The position numbers were made by a program, and so were the translations under genes. Below, one piece after another: positions 1-8,394 of a stretch of DNA of 64,000 nt (the first letter of the stretch is position 1; each line of letters starts with the position of its first letter). The notes under the pieces are model-generated. The model saw only the letters and a list, made by a program, of their open reading frames with translations, did not search any database and was not told where the DNA came from. The DNA comes from Wolbachia endosymbiont (group A) of Pogonocherus hispidulus (GTDB lineage: Bacteria; Pseudomonadota; Alphaproteobacteria; Rickettsiales; Anaplasmataceae), in the NCBI RefSeq assembly GCF_964028195.1, contig NZ_OZ034750.1, positions 992,001 to 1,056,000 of the forward strand, given 5' to 3'.

Positions 1-209
1 ATTTCTAGATTATCAGTTTTTAAATCGCTGTTTAATATTATACTACTGGCTGTAAATCCACTTGAAGATTTATAGAGTATATTATCAATATTTAAATCTT
101 CATCATAGTCAGTGAATCCCATTACTTCTCCACCTGCGAGCTTTAATTTCCAGCACGTAGCGGTGGTAAGTAATTCTCCAGCCAAGTGATTTTTTAGTAT
201 GGTTTGCAT
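1..209 (-). CDS. Phage/GTA tail protein, DUF2163 family (N-terminus only)
   Basis: Partial gene running off the left edge. The start at 209 follows a strong AGGAGG at 215-220. The visible 69 residues open MQTILKNHLAGELLT and contain TCWKLKLAGGEVMGFTDYDEDL; a pattern of T-x-CW-x-(8)-G-FTDHD is the signature of the N-terminal domain of DUF2163 (BR0599-type) proteins. In Rhodobacter-type gene transfer agents this is gp13, a tail hub component. Family membership is by pattern recognition. Other GTA-like genes sit at 20.4 kb and 36.6-38.4 kb, so this may be part of the same scattered set rather than of phage WO. Confidence 0.75.
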   Translation of the reverse strand, partial: MQTILKNHLAGELLTTATCWKLKLAGGEVMGFTDYDEDLNIDNILYKSSSGFTASSIILNSDLKTDNLE

Positions 210-566
210 AGGGGCCTCCTGCTTAATTGATTGAATTTGAAAGTAGCTATACGGCTAGTAGATAAGGTTGTCATCTGAGTAGTGACCTGGATCTAGAAAC
301 TTTCAGTCTGGAAACCCATCACTGTACGAACAGGTATAAAAAACGGCGTCATCCCAGTGCCCAGACACTTGTATCTTTATGATGTGAGGTATTAGAGCTA
401 AAATATCTCACAGGGAGGGTGAAGCCAACTTGACACTAATGCCAATAAGGCTGAATCCCAGATTTTGCTCCCCTCCCATAGAGTTAGAAGACTGAACAGT
501 ATCTTTGGAATTATATCCCGTATTTACAAGAACTCTCAATTTATTTATAGTCTTGGAGGCAGTTTT
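210..566. other. Gene-free stretch with IS110 left end and a fragment of a dispersed palindromic repeat
   Basis: No coding region seen. Positions 335-375 carry one half of the common Wolbachia 'gtcatcccagtg' repeat. The distal half, up to the SD-like GGAGG at 555-559, is probably the non-coding left end of the IS110 element whose transposase begins at 567, and contains the structured segment listed at 413-477. Confidence 0.5.
413..477 (+). ncRNA. Candidate IS110 left-end (bridge-RNA-like) structure
   Basis: Arms GGGAGGG (413-419) and CCCTCCC (471-477) enclose an inner AGCC (423-426)/GGCT (449-452) pairing with unpaired loops. It lies upstream of an IS110-family transposase remnant. In IS110 elements the non-coding end encodes a bridge RNA whose loops recognise target and donor DNA. 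Only the position and the fold are seen here; RNA function is inference. Confidence 0.3.
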
Positions 567-1480
567 ATGCAAGTAAATGCTATTTTAGGTGTAGATATTT
601 CTAAAAAGAAATTTGATGTTTGTTTGCTAATAAACGATAAGAAACGGCACAAAGTCTTTTGAAGACGGCTTTACAAAACTTGTAGTGTGGTGCAATGGAC
701 ATGGAGCAAACCTTATTCATCTTTGTCTTGAAGCAACTAGCTGGTGTGGTGAAGATTTGGCTACTTTTATGCACGACTTGGGACATAACGTAAGTGTAGT
801 AAATCCAGAAGGCTTTTGGCAAAAGTGAACTGCTCAGCCGATAAATCAGATGCAGCTATAGATTTTGTATCGCTAATAAACCTGCTCTTTGGAAACCTAT
901 TTCCCCTGAAGTTAGGCATTTAAGAGAGCTTTATCGTTGCATGCAATCACTTAAAGACGACAAGTTGCAACAGATGAACCGTTTGGAAAATAAAAATATG
1001 CACTCCAGCTGCAAAAACGCTAGATCCGAAGTAATTTCAACAATAGATGCACAAATTGCTATCCTGGAAAAAGAAATTGATGAGCATATTAATCACTATC
1101 CATACCTAAAAAATATGATAGAAAACCTCAAAACTGTAAAAGGCATAGGATATCTTACTGCTGTTGCTGTTATCGCAGAAACGCCGTCAGTTGATAATTT
1201 TAGTCATGCTAACAGCTTTTGCCGCCAGAACATCATCAATCTGGATCGTCAATAAGTAGAAGAAGCCGAATATGTAAAATAGGATCTGAGCGTATTCGAA
1301 AAGCTTTTTATATGCCAGCTATAGTAGTACAATCATCATTTTCAAAAATTTTGTCAGCGTTTAACGAGTAAAGGAAAGTGTCCAAAAGTCGTAGTTTTAG
1401 CCTTGATGAGAAAACTGATGCATGTCTTTTTTGGTATTCTTAAAAACAATCAGCCATTTAATTGTAAATTAATTGTTTGA
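567..1480 (+). pseudogene. IS110-family transposase, decayed
   Basis: Begins MQVNAILGVDISKKKFDV, the RuvC-like (DEDD) N-terminus of IS110 transposases, with the first catalytic Asp in GVDIS. The frame breaks near 660, resumes as CLEATSWCGEDLATFMHDLGH and VSVVNPEGFW, breaks again near 825, and continues in other frames through a coiled middle region and the Transposase_20 domain (TVKGIGYLTAVAVIAETP). The end reads MRKLMHVFFGILKNNQPF before TGA at 1478-1480. It is closest to the intact copy at 16.3-17.3 kb, which has the same CMEATG, VSVVNP and MRKLLHIVFGVL stretches. Several frameshifts make it inactive. Confidence 0.85.
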
Positions 1481-1489
1481 CATGAGAGA

Positions 1490-1595
1490 CAGTATCTGGG
1501 ATCCAGAAGACTTAATTCTAACCAAGTGGCTGCATAATAAAGACTGGATGCCAGTGTCAAGCACTGGCATGACACCTCTCTTGGGCTCTTTTAGT
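1490..1595. repeat. Dispersed Wolbachia palindromic repeat
   Basis: Contains 'ctgggatccagaag' and the inverted pair ccagtgtcaagcactgg, the same unit that recurs at about a dozen intergenic places in this window. No coding potential. Confidence 0.7.
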
Positions 1596-1601
1596 ATAAA
1601 T

Positions 1602-2035
1602 GTTTAAGAAATTTACCAAATGAAAAAAAAGGCAAAAGAAGCCCCGTAGTTGGCTAGTTACTTACATTATACTTTCAAGTATGGCGTTTTTTTATTCTAA
1701 ACACTTAATAACCGCGATTTAGCTACTTTTAAGCCGCAACTAATCTAAATTATAAACGTTAAGAAATTTACTAAACAGAAAAAAAGGCAAAAGAAACCCT
1801 AGGGTAGCTAGTTATTCACTATCCATTTTTTAAGTTGGCGTTTTTTTATGTTTTAAACGCTTTATAAGCGCGTTTCAGCTTATGTAGGTAGAAATTTTAA
1901 AGACATAAGGTGCACATAGTGCAAAAAATTAAACATGATACGCCAGATACGTGAGTTTTTTTGTCATTTAATCTGTACAGAAAAGATAAATAAATAGCTT
2001 CAGTCTCATGACGTGTATAACAATGTTACAAAAAA
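1602..2035. repeat. WO-associated non-coding tandem element, copy 1
   Basis: Two related units (from about 1602 and about 1757) each read TTTAAGAAATTTAC, an A-tract, GGCAAAAGAA and CCC, then 50-60 bases later GGCGTTTTTTT. After the second unit comes a conserved tail (AAAGACATA, GTGCACATAGTGCAAAA, TACGCCA). The same two-unit block with the same tail recurs at 40822-41268. The A-tract and T-tract can pair, so each unit may fold into a long hairpin. No reading frame is conserved between copies. Copy 1 precedes the WO methylase and copy 2 follows the stop of a WO recombinase remnant, so this is likely a prophage-end or regulatory block. Confidence 0.6.
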
Positions 2036-2230
2036 TAATATCATAGAATTCAATAGGATAATCCCTAGAGAATTACTCATCTACAAAAAGCCAAATCGTG
2101 TTAATGCTGTTTAGATGTAAAAGATAAGCTAAATCTTTACAGGGAATTTAAAACAGTAGAATACCTTTGATTGAAAGAAAGAACCAAACTAGGCAACCTA
2201 ACCGGTTTGCTATTTCAATTACTACAACTA

Positions 2231-2347
2231 ATACCAAATCTCAATGGTAATTGGATAAATGAAAAAGAGCGCTTTCTGCCTATAGCTAGAGGTTCAAGCG
2301 AATTTATCGTATGTCCTATTTGTCTTCCCAATAACGAAGTTTGGTAT
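2231..2347 (+). mobile_element. 117-bp MITE-like repeat
   Basis: Starts ATACCAAATCTCAATGG and ends CCAATAACGAAGTTTGGTAT, giving short terminal inverted repeats (ATACCAAA) flanked by TA. An inverted copy of the same length lies at 24327-24443. TA-flanked ends resemble those of the IS630 element at 56.5 kb (ATACCAATTCCCATT), so it may be moved by an IS630-type transposase (inference). It is open in frame with the methylase that follows, which artificially lengthens that ORF. Confidence 0.6.
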
Positions 2348-2380
2348 AAATCAATAAATCTTAATAGGGGGAAAAACATT

Positions 2381-3172
2381 ATGAAAACGTCAAAACTGAC
2401 TGGTGAATTAGTATGTGATATATATGAGTTAACAAATAAAGATAGAAAGAATATACAAAAACTAGCAAGAAAAATAGAAGAAGGGGAAGGTGTTGCCGAA
2501 AAGTTCAAAAATGGAATATTCAAAAATTCCAGCTATAACGCAAGCACGATTCTTTTAGCGAAAATAGCTTACAAATATCAGGGTAGAGAGGAGACATTGT
2601 CACTACTACATTATGCTATAAGTCATAAAAATAATCAAGCTGTAAAAGATCTTTTAGAAGAAGCCAAAAAACAAAAACTATTAAAGGAAGTTCTGAATGA
2701 AGAAATGACCACAAAACATTCAGATGGTCGGGAAGAAAATCATACAATACTTACAGATGCTATATCACGTAGAGACAATGACATTATGAGAGCAGTGTTA
2801 AAAATCTCTGAGGAAAATGGTATCTTGAAAGAGATTGTCAAAAAAAGAATAACGATAAAACATTCAAATGGCAAGGAAATGACTTACACCCCATTCACCT
2901 ATGCTGAAGCGTGTGAAAATAGTGAAGCTGTAAGAGAACTGGGAAATATTCTTAATAAGAGAGCAACCCAGCAGTCCACTGTTGTAGAAGATCTTTCTGA
3001 CTTAGTTGTTGATGAAAAAAAGGTAGAAGTAATAAAACCAGGGAATTTATGGATTTTAGGTGATCATCGAATCTATTGTGGTGATAGCTCTGTAGTTGAA
3101 TCATATAAAGCGCTGTTAGATGATAAAATGGCAGACATTACTGTTTGTGATCCTCCATATAACGTTGATTAT
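2381..3172 (+). CDS. WO prophage DNA adenine/cytosine methylase, 5' exon (interrupted by group II intron)
   Basis: First exon of a beta-class amino-methyltransferase; the second is at about 7254-7871. ATG 2381 is chosen because it follows AGGGGG at 2365-2370 and because the upstream in-frame stretch is a MITE. Residues 1-190 are helical and repeat-like (LLHYAISHKNNQAVKDLL, TDAISRRDNDIMRAVL), resembling degenerate ankyrin repeats. After a linker comes LWILGDHRIYCGDS and the catalytic motif IV DPPYNVDY, where the frame is broken by a mobile intron. Joined to the second exon the protein would be about 469 residues. Related phage methylases often carry a ParB-like N-terminus instead; that replacement is unusual here. 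Confidence 0.75.
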
Positions 3173-3783
3173 GTTGCGACGCGAAGGCGTCAGAAGTAGC
3201 TGTTTCTCAGGATTTTCTAGGTTTTCTTAGAAAGATCAAGAAGAAACCGTCCGTGTTGCCGGATGAATCTAGGGGCATGAATTAAGTAGCTGCCCTGACA
3301 ATGTAACAAAGCATTATGCGGGATACAAATTGCAAAAGGCGTATTCTCCCTCAAACCATACAGAGGGTAAGTGCTAGATAGTGAATAAGGTGAAGGTAAC
3401 TGAACCTGTGATAAAGACCGTAAACGTTGACAAGCGAAAGCGGTTGATACGCTTGGGCCAAAAGGCATTGGAAGCAGGAGGAACATCTCGTAGTTGTGTT
3501 CCCGTAACCTATAAGCTTCTCGGTCGACAGCAGGCACCTAAGTTCACAAGCTACTTTTGGGGAAGCGTGGAAACCCTGTACTTGCTCCCTACCATAGTGG
3601 GGACAGCAAACTGTAAGGAATGCTTATGGCAGTGCAGGTTTGGGATGTCGGAAAAAGCAAAGGTCTCACTGTAATGGTGGGAATACCAGTTGAAACATTA
3701 CTGGACATAAAAGTGTGCCCACGTCCGATAGGTCTTTCTTTGTAAGAGATTTTGGAGAACTTTTTATATATGAGGAAAAGCAA

Positions 3784-4603
3784 ATGACAACACTGACATA
3801 TTCAGCGATTGGTGCATCCTCTACACCTACAATTACATGGGAATCTATTAATTGGACTAAAGTGATAATAGGTGTCAAAAAGCTCCAGATGCGTATTGCA
3901 AAGGCTGTTCGAGAAAGAAGGTACGGCAAAGTGAAAGCTTTGCAATGGATATTGACACATTCGTTTACTGCAAAACTTTTGGCTGTTAAACGAGTCACTC
4001 AAAATCAAGGAAAAAACACCCCTGGGGTTGATGGCTTAGTTTGGCGCACACCGCAACAAAAGATCAAAGCTGTTCAATCGTTAAAGCGTCGAGGATATTG
4101 CGTCCAACCGCTCCGACGAGTATGGATTCCAAAAAGAGCAGGAAAAAAACGTCCTTTGGGAATACCAACTATGAAGGATCGGGCAATGCAGGCTCTTTAT
4201 CTGCAAGCACTTGAACCAGTTTCAGAATCAATTTTAGATCGTCATGCCTATGGTTTTCGGCATAAAAGATCAGCTGCTGATGCTATTGACCAATGTTTTA
4301 AAACGTTGTGCCAAAAAGTATCGGCACCATGGATCCTAGAAGCAGATATCAAATCTTGTTATGACTCCATTAGTCATGCATGGCTTTTAGAACACTGCCC
4401 TATGGATAAGAAAATTCTGAAAAAATGGCTGACAGCAGGATACATGGATAAGAACACTTTTTATATCACTAAAGAAGGTACTCCTCAAGGAGGGATCATC
4501 TCTCCTACACTGATGAATATTACCCTTAGAGGCTTAGAAAAGACAGCCCAAAAATCTGCCTTTTGGCGCGATAAGGTTAATACTACCGCCTACGCAGATG
4601 ACT
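3784..4603 (+). CDS. Group II intron A reverse transcriptase, N-terminal part
   Basis: ATG 3784 follows GAGGAAAAG. Seen in order: an RT-0 region (LLAVKRVTQNQGKNTPGVDG), RT1 (WIPKRAGKKRPLGIPTMKDRAMQ), RT2 (HAYGFRHKRSAADAI), RT3 (LEADIKSCYDSISH, first catalytic Asp), RT4 (EGTPQGGIISPTLMN) and RT5 cut at YADD. The frame stops three codons into the inner intron. Joining 4603 to 6452 gives YADDFIITGR and a 490-residue protein in one frame (820 + 653 nt, divisible by three), so the gene itself is intact apart from the insertion. Confidence 0.9.
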
Positions 4604-6451
4604 GTGCGCCGTAGAAACACGGAAAGTGTTGAAGCTGTGCAGTAGATGAGGGAGGGCCCCTCGGAGCCGGTTTGCAAGAGCAGGCTTCAAACAGCCATAA
4701 GCTGCTTTGGTAAAGAGCTAAGGTAGTGAGCGTTATGGAAAAGGCACAATTATGTGTCATGTATGAAATAGAGAGACGAACGCAAGTGAACCACTGATGA
4801 AGTGTCGAAAGCGTAGAGACGACGTCAAAACCAGGGGGTAGTCGTTAACCTGGGATGAATCTACAGGGAGCTTGTTTACTGGGTAGGTGGCGTCCGGCAT
4901 AAAAGTGGCGTGAATCTATTTTAGGCTATTGCATGGAACTACGGGAACCTGTCGTTTCGATGAAAAGGGAGAAGTCCAAAGAGCTGATCTCTGAGGATGA
5001 GAGTACCGATGCGAAAAACAGGGGCGGATTAGCTCGTAGTAGCGAAGAAGTTTCTGTAATGGAAATGGAGTGAAGGGGCTAAGTTATTTAGTTTTAATTA
5101 TTTATCAACCGAAAGGGAGGAGTTAATGAATGAAACAAAGTCTTTTGATATACCAAAGCAACTTATTTGGAGAGCTTATAAACAAGTATCGAAAAATAAA
5201 GGTGCAGCAGGTGTAGATGAGGTCTCGATAACAAAGTTTGAAGAAAATCTAAAGGATAATCTATACAAATTATGGAATCGGATGTCATCCGGAAGTTATT
5301 TTCCAGAGCCGGTAAAAGCTGTTGCGATACCAAAAGATACAGGAGGGCAAAGAATTTTATGTGTGCCTTCAGTATTCGACAGGATAGCGCAAACAGCAGC
5401 TACAATGTATCTTGAGCCGTTAGTAGAACCGAAATTTCACGAAGATTCATATGGTTATAGACCAAATAAGTCTGCGCTGGATGCGGTATACACAGCACGG
5501 AAGAGATGTTGGAAAAATGATTGGACGGTAGATCTTGATATATCTGGATTTTTCGACAATCTGGACCACGATTTAGCACTGCAGGCTATCAAGAAACACA
5601 CAGACTGCAAATGGGTCATACTGTATGTTGAGAGGTGGATGAAAGCCCCCATTCAGCAAGCAGATGGCAGTAGGGTAACAAGGGATAAAGGAGTTCCGCA
5701 AGGAGGTTCAATAAGCCCAATCATTTCAAGCATATTTATGCACCATGCGTTTGATATGTGGATGAAACAAAATTATCCAACAGTACCATTTGAAAGATAT
5801 GTAGATGATGCGATAGTGCACTGCAGAACTAAAAGACAGGCAGGATTTATGAAAGTAATGATTGAAGAAAGATTGGCTAAGTGTAAATTGAAGTTACATC
5901 CTGAAAAGACACAGATTGTGTACAGTAAGGATGATGATAGAAAAGAACAATTTCCTAAACAAAGCTTTGATTTTCTAGGTTATACTTTTAGACCTAGAGT
6001 AGCAAAGAATAAGATGAGGAATTATTTCATCTCATTTCTACCTGCAATTAGTAACAAAGCCAAGAAGAAGATCAAGAAAACCATAAAGTCATGGAGAATA
6101 CATCGGATTACATGGACCACACTAGAGGAAATATCGAAGAAAATAGATCCAATAGTCAGAGGCTGGTTTCAGTACTATGGCAGGTTTTATAAATCAGAGA
6201 TGTATCCATCTCTCAGAAATATAGAGAGATACCTCATAAGATGGGTCAGGACAAAATATAAGAAACTTCGTGATCACGGAAGACTAGCAAAGCAATTTCT
6301 AGGAAAAGTGAGAAAGAGGTCTCCAAGTATTTTCTATCATTGGACACTTGGGTTAGGATCAAAAGGCTAAATAATGGGAGCTGTATAAGCCGAGAGGTTT
6401 CCGTGCAGTTCTGCAAGAGACTGGTGGGGAAGTTCCGCCGGTCTACTCTCC
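4604..6451 (+). mobile_element. Inner group II intron, copy 1 (1,848 bp), inserted in a YADD motif
   Basis: Begins with the consensus GTGCG (GTGCGCCGTAG) right after GCAGATGACT and ends ...CTACTCTCC before TTATTATT. Domain V is at 6378-6411 (GAGCTGTATAAGCC...GTGCAGTTC, with the AGC triad) followed by domain VI. It encodes one 414-residue RT (5126-6370). The copy on the opposite strand at 51608-53455 has the same length and an identical RT. Both ends are fixed precisely because excision restores the host RT frame. Confidence 0.93.
5126..6370 (+). CDS. Inner group II intron reverse transcriptase/maturase, copy 1
   Basis: 414 residues; the start is supported by GGGAGGAG at 5115-5122. RT motifs in order: AAGVDEVS (about 27-34), FDRIAQTAATMYLEPL (84-99), SYGYRPNKSALDAV (108-121), VDLDISGFFDNLDHD (135-149), GVPQGGSISP (189-198), catalytic YVDD (225-228), FDFLGYTF, and a maturase X domain with VRGWFQYYGRF. 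There is no HNH endonuclease, so mobility would use retrotransposition without second-strand cleavage or another nick. The protein is identical to that at 51689-52933, suggesting very recent spread. Confidence 0.95.
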   Translation: MNETKSFDIPKQLIWRAYKQVSKNKGAAGVDEVSITKFEENLKDNLYKLWNRMSSGSYFPEPVKAVAIPKDTGGQRILCVPSVFDRIAQTAATMYLEPLVEPKFHEDSYGYRPNKSALDAVYTARKRCWKNDWTVDLDISGFFDNLDHDLALQAIKKHTDCKWVILYVERWMKAPIQQADGSRVTRDKGVPQGGSISPIISSIFMHHAFDMWMKQNYPTVPFERYVDDAIVHCRTKRQAGFMKVMIEERLAKCKLKLHPEKTQIVYSKDDDRKEQFPKQSFDFLGYTFRPRVAKNKMRNYFISFLPAISNKAKKKIKKTIKSWRIHRITWTTLEEISKKIDPIVRGWFQYYGRFYKSEMYPSLRNIERYLIRWVRTKYKKLRDHGRLAKQFLGKVRKRSPSIFYHWTLGLGSKG

Positions 6452-7104
6452 TTATTATTACAGGAAGATCGAAAGAAGTCCTTGAAAACAAAGTAAAACC
6501 AGCAGTGTGTGCCTTTTTGAAGGAGCGTGGATTGGAATTCTCAGTAGAAAAAACTAAGATTACTTCCATTGATGAAGGATTTGATTTTCTAGGATTTACG
6601 ATTCGAAAGTATCGAGGAAAGCTCTTGATCATGCCTTCTAAAGCAAGTATCAAAGAGTTCCTAAAAATGATCCTGGAAACCATGAGACTTCACAGCACAA
6701 TAACAACGGAACAACTTATCTACACCTTGAATCCTAAGATCAGAGGATGGACAAATTATTACCGTCATGTTGTGTCAAAGAAAGTGTTCAACTATGTCGA
6801 TCATAAGATCTTTGGTGCGCTTTTGAGATGGATTAAAAGAAGGCATCCAAATAAAAATTTTCAATGGAGAAAGCAGAGATACTTTTGCACCATTGGCAAT
6901 AATAACTGGACCTTCTTTGCTAAGTCTTCAAAAGATAAAGGACAAGGTAGCATGGTAACTTTAATGCAAGCTGCCTCAATTCCGATTGTGAGACATGTCA
7001 AAATAAGAGCAGATGCTAATCCCTATGATCCAAAGTTTAATTCATACTTTTTCAAGCGAAATCTTGAAAGAAAGAAATACCAACATTGTATTAAGGAGAA
7101 GTAA
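6452..7104 (+). CDS. Group II intron A reverse transcriptase, C-terminal part
   Basis: Continues the RT from the YADD motif: IITGRSKEVLE, then FSVEKTKITSI, the RT7 motif FDFLGFTIRKY, and maturase domain X with NPKIRGWTNYYRHVVSKKVF. The end (NPYDPKFNSYFFKRNLERK) reaches where an HNH endonuclease domain usually begins but stops there, so this RT lacks the endonuclease, unlike its counterpart at 50.8 kb. It has no start codon of its own; translation needs removal of the inner intron. Confidence 0.9.
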
Positions 7105-7175
7105 TTATGACGAAACTTGAGAACCAGTCTTCTATCGATAACAGCCGGGCAAATAAATCTGCCTTTGAAAGGCTT

Positions 7176-7209
7176 GAGCCGTATGACGGGAAACTGTCAA
7201 GTACGGTTC
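7176..7209 (+). ncRNA. Group II intron A domain V
   Basis: 34-nt hairpin GAGCCGTATGACGGG...GTACGGTTC with the AGC catalytic triad, GAAA-type tetraloop and two-base bulge typical of domain V. It lies 72 nt after the RT stop and just before a domain VI stem. Confidence 0.85.
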
Positions 7210-7253
7210 TTAGGGGGAAAAGGAGCGGCAACGCTTCTCTTTCTACCCGGCGT

Positions 7254-7871
7254 AGCAGTCAAGAAAGAGAAGATAAAAAAATATTAAACGATAATCAAGG
7301 TGAAAAGTATGAACTTTTTCTCTATGATATTTGCACTCATATTTTAGCATACACCAAAGGAGCAATTTACATCTGCATATCATCATCAGAGTTTTCAACG
7401 TTGCAAAAAGCATTTGAGGAGGCAGGAGGAAAATGGTCAACATTTATCATTTGGGCAAAGAATCATTTTACACTAGGCAGATCTGATTATCAAAGACAAT
7501 ACGAAGCAATGCTTTATGGATGGAAAAGCGGCAATAAACGTGAGTGGCATGGTGGTAGAAATCAAAGTGATCTGTGGTTTTATGATAAGCCAACACATAA
7601 CTCACTGCACCCAACAATGAAGCCAGTAGAGCTAATGGAAAAAGCAATAGTAAACAGCAGCAGACCAGGAGACATAGTACTTGATCCATTTAGTGGTTCT
7701 GGCAGCACACTGATTGCATGTGAGAGAACAGGAAGAATCTGCAGAACAATAGAGCTAGATTCAAAGTTTGTAGATGTAACGATAAAACGTTGGCAAGTAT
7801 ACACGGGAAGAGATGCCATTTTAGCCGGTACTGGTAAAACCTTTTCAGAGATTCAAGAAGAAAATTCGTAG
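7254..7871 (+). CDS. WO prophage DNA methylase, 3' exon
   Basis: Continuation of the methylase that starts at 2381. In frame from about codon 7254: SSQEREDKKILNDNQGEKY, then AKNHFTLGRSDYQRQYEAM, a target-recognition region with HGGRNQSDLWFYD, LHPTMKPVELMEKAI (motif X-like), and the SAM-binding motif I DPFSGSGSTLIACERTGR near the end. The motif order IV then I is that of beta-class N6-adenine/N4-cytosine methylases. The next gene starts 23 bp later. An internal ATG at 7107 lies in intron sequence and is not the real start. Confidence 0.85.
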   Translation, partial: SSQEREDKKILNDNQGEKYELFLYDICTHILAYTKGAIYICISSSEFSTLQKAFEEAGGKWSTFIIWAKNHFTLGRSDYQRQYEAMLYGWKSGNKREWHGGRNQSDLWFYDKPTHNSLHPTMKPVELMEKAIVNSSRPGDIVLDPFSGSGSTLIACERTGRICRTIELDSKFVDVTIKRWQVYTGRDAILAGTGKTFSEIQEENS

Positions 7872-7893
7872 AAACAAGAGAGAGGAAAAAAAA

Positions 7894-8376
7894 GTGGAAA
7901 AAATAACACAAACAGAATGGGCAAGAGAGATAGGAGTATCAAAGCAATACGTCTGTTACTTAGTAAAGAAAGGAATAGTTGAGCTGGAGGATGGACTCAT
8001 TAACCGAGAGCAAGCAAATAGGGCTATAGAAACAATCAGAGATCCAAGTCAGCCGCTGAGAAGAAAAAACTATTCAGAAAACGGAGAAAAACTTTCCACG
8101 ATGTTACTAAAAACGCGAATAAAAAATGAAATGGAACGTGGTAAACTGCTTGAGGCGAAAGCTAAGGCTGAAATAGGAGAGCTTGTAGCAGTAGAGGAAG
8201 TAAAGCGCGATGCATTTAATGTAGCAAGAGTTGTCCGTAATAATTTGCTTAATATTCCAAATAGAGTTTCAGCACTACTTGCATCACTGAGTGACACTGA
8301 AAAGATTCATCAGACGCTAACTGAAGAGATTACAAACTCGCTTGAAGAATTATCTAACACTAAATTTCAAATATAA
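7894..8376 (+). CDS. Phage terminase small subunit (Nu1-like)
   Basis: 160 residues from a GTG start with GAGAGG upstream. Residues 1-45 form a DNA-binding winged-helix start (WAREIGVSKQYVCYLVKKG), the same kind of 'excisionase-like' HTH found in Nu1/gpNu1. The middle is a charged helix (KNEMERGKLLEAKAKAEIG) and the end (RVVRNNLLNIPNRVSALLASL) matches DNA-packaging small subunits of lambda-like phages. It precedes the large terminase, with only the ankyrin gene between, as in other WO prophages. It would recognise the packaging site and recruit the large subunit. Confidence 0.75.
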   Translation: MEKITQTEWAREIGVSKQYVCYLVKKGIVELEDGLINREQANRAIETIRDPSQPLRRKNYSENGEKLSTMLLKTRIKNEMERGKLLEAKAKAEIGELVAVEEVKRDAFNVARVVRNNLLNIPNRVSALLASLSDTEKIHQTLTEEITNSLEELSNTKFQI

Positions 8377-8394
8377 AAAGATTTTAAATATAAA

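Larger units (their letters stand above)
3173..7253 (+). mobile_element. Outer group II intron A (carries its own RT, itself interrupted)
   Basis: Intron starting GTTGCGACGCGAAGGCG (a variant of the usual GTGCG start) and ending after domain VI around 7250-7253; the exact ends are uncertain by a few bases. It splits the methylase after DPPYNVDY. Domain V is clear at 7176-7209 and domain VI follows as a stem with loop GCAA. Its multifunctional RT is encoded at 3784-4603 plus 6452-7104, because a second intron (4604-6451) sits inside it. Without the inner intron it would be about 2.2 kb, a normal size. Confidence 0.85.

Noticed and set aside
2171..2380. N-terminal extension of the methylase from 2171
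   Set aside because: It consists of a MITE present elsewhere in inverted orientation and has no ribosome site, while ATG 2381 has AGGGGG just ahead.
4594..4614. Domesticated short RT ending YADDCAP
   Set aside because: The stop comes from the first bases of the inner intron; excision restores a full RT in both host introns.
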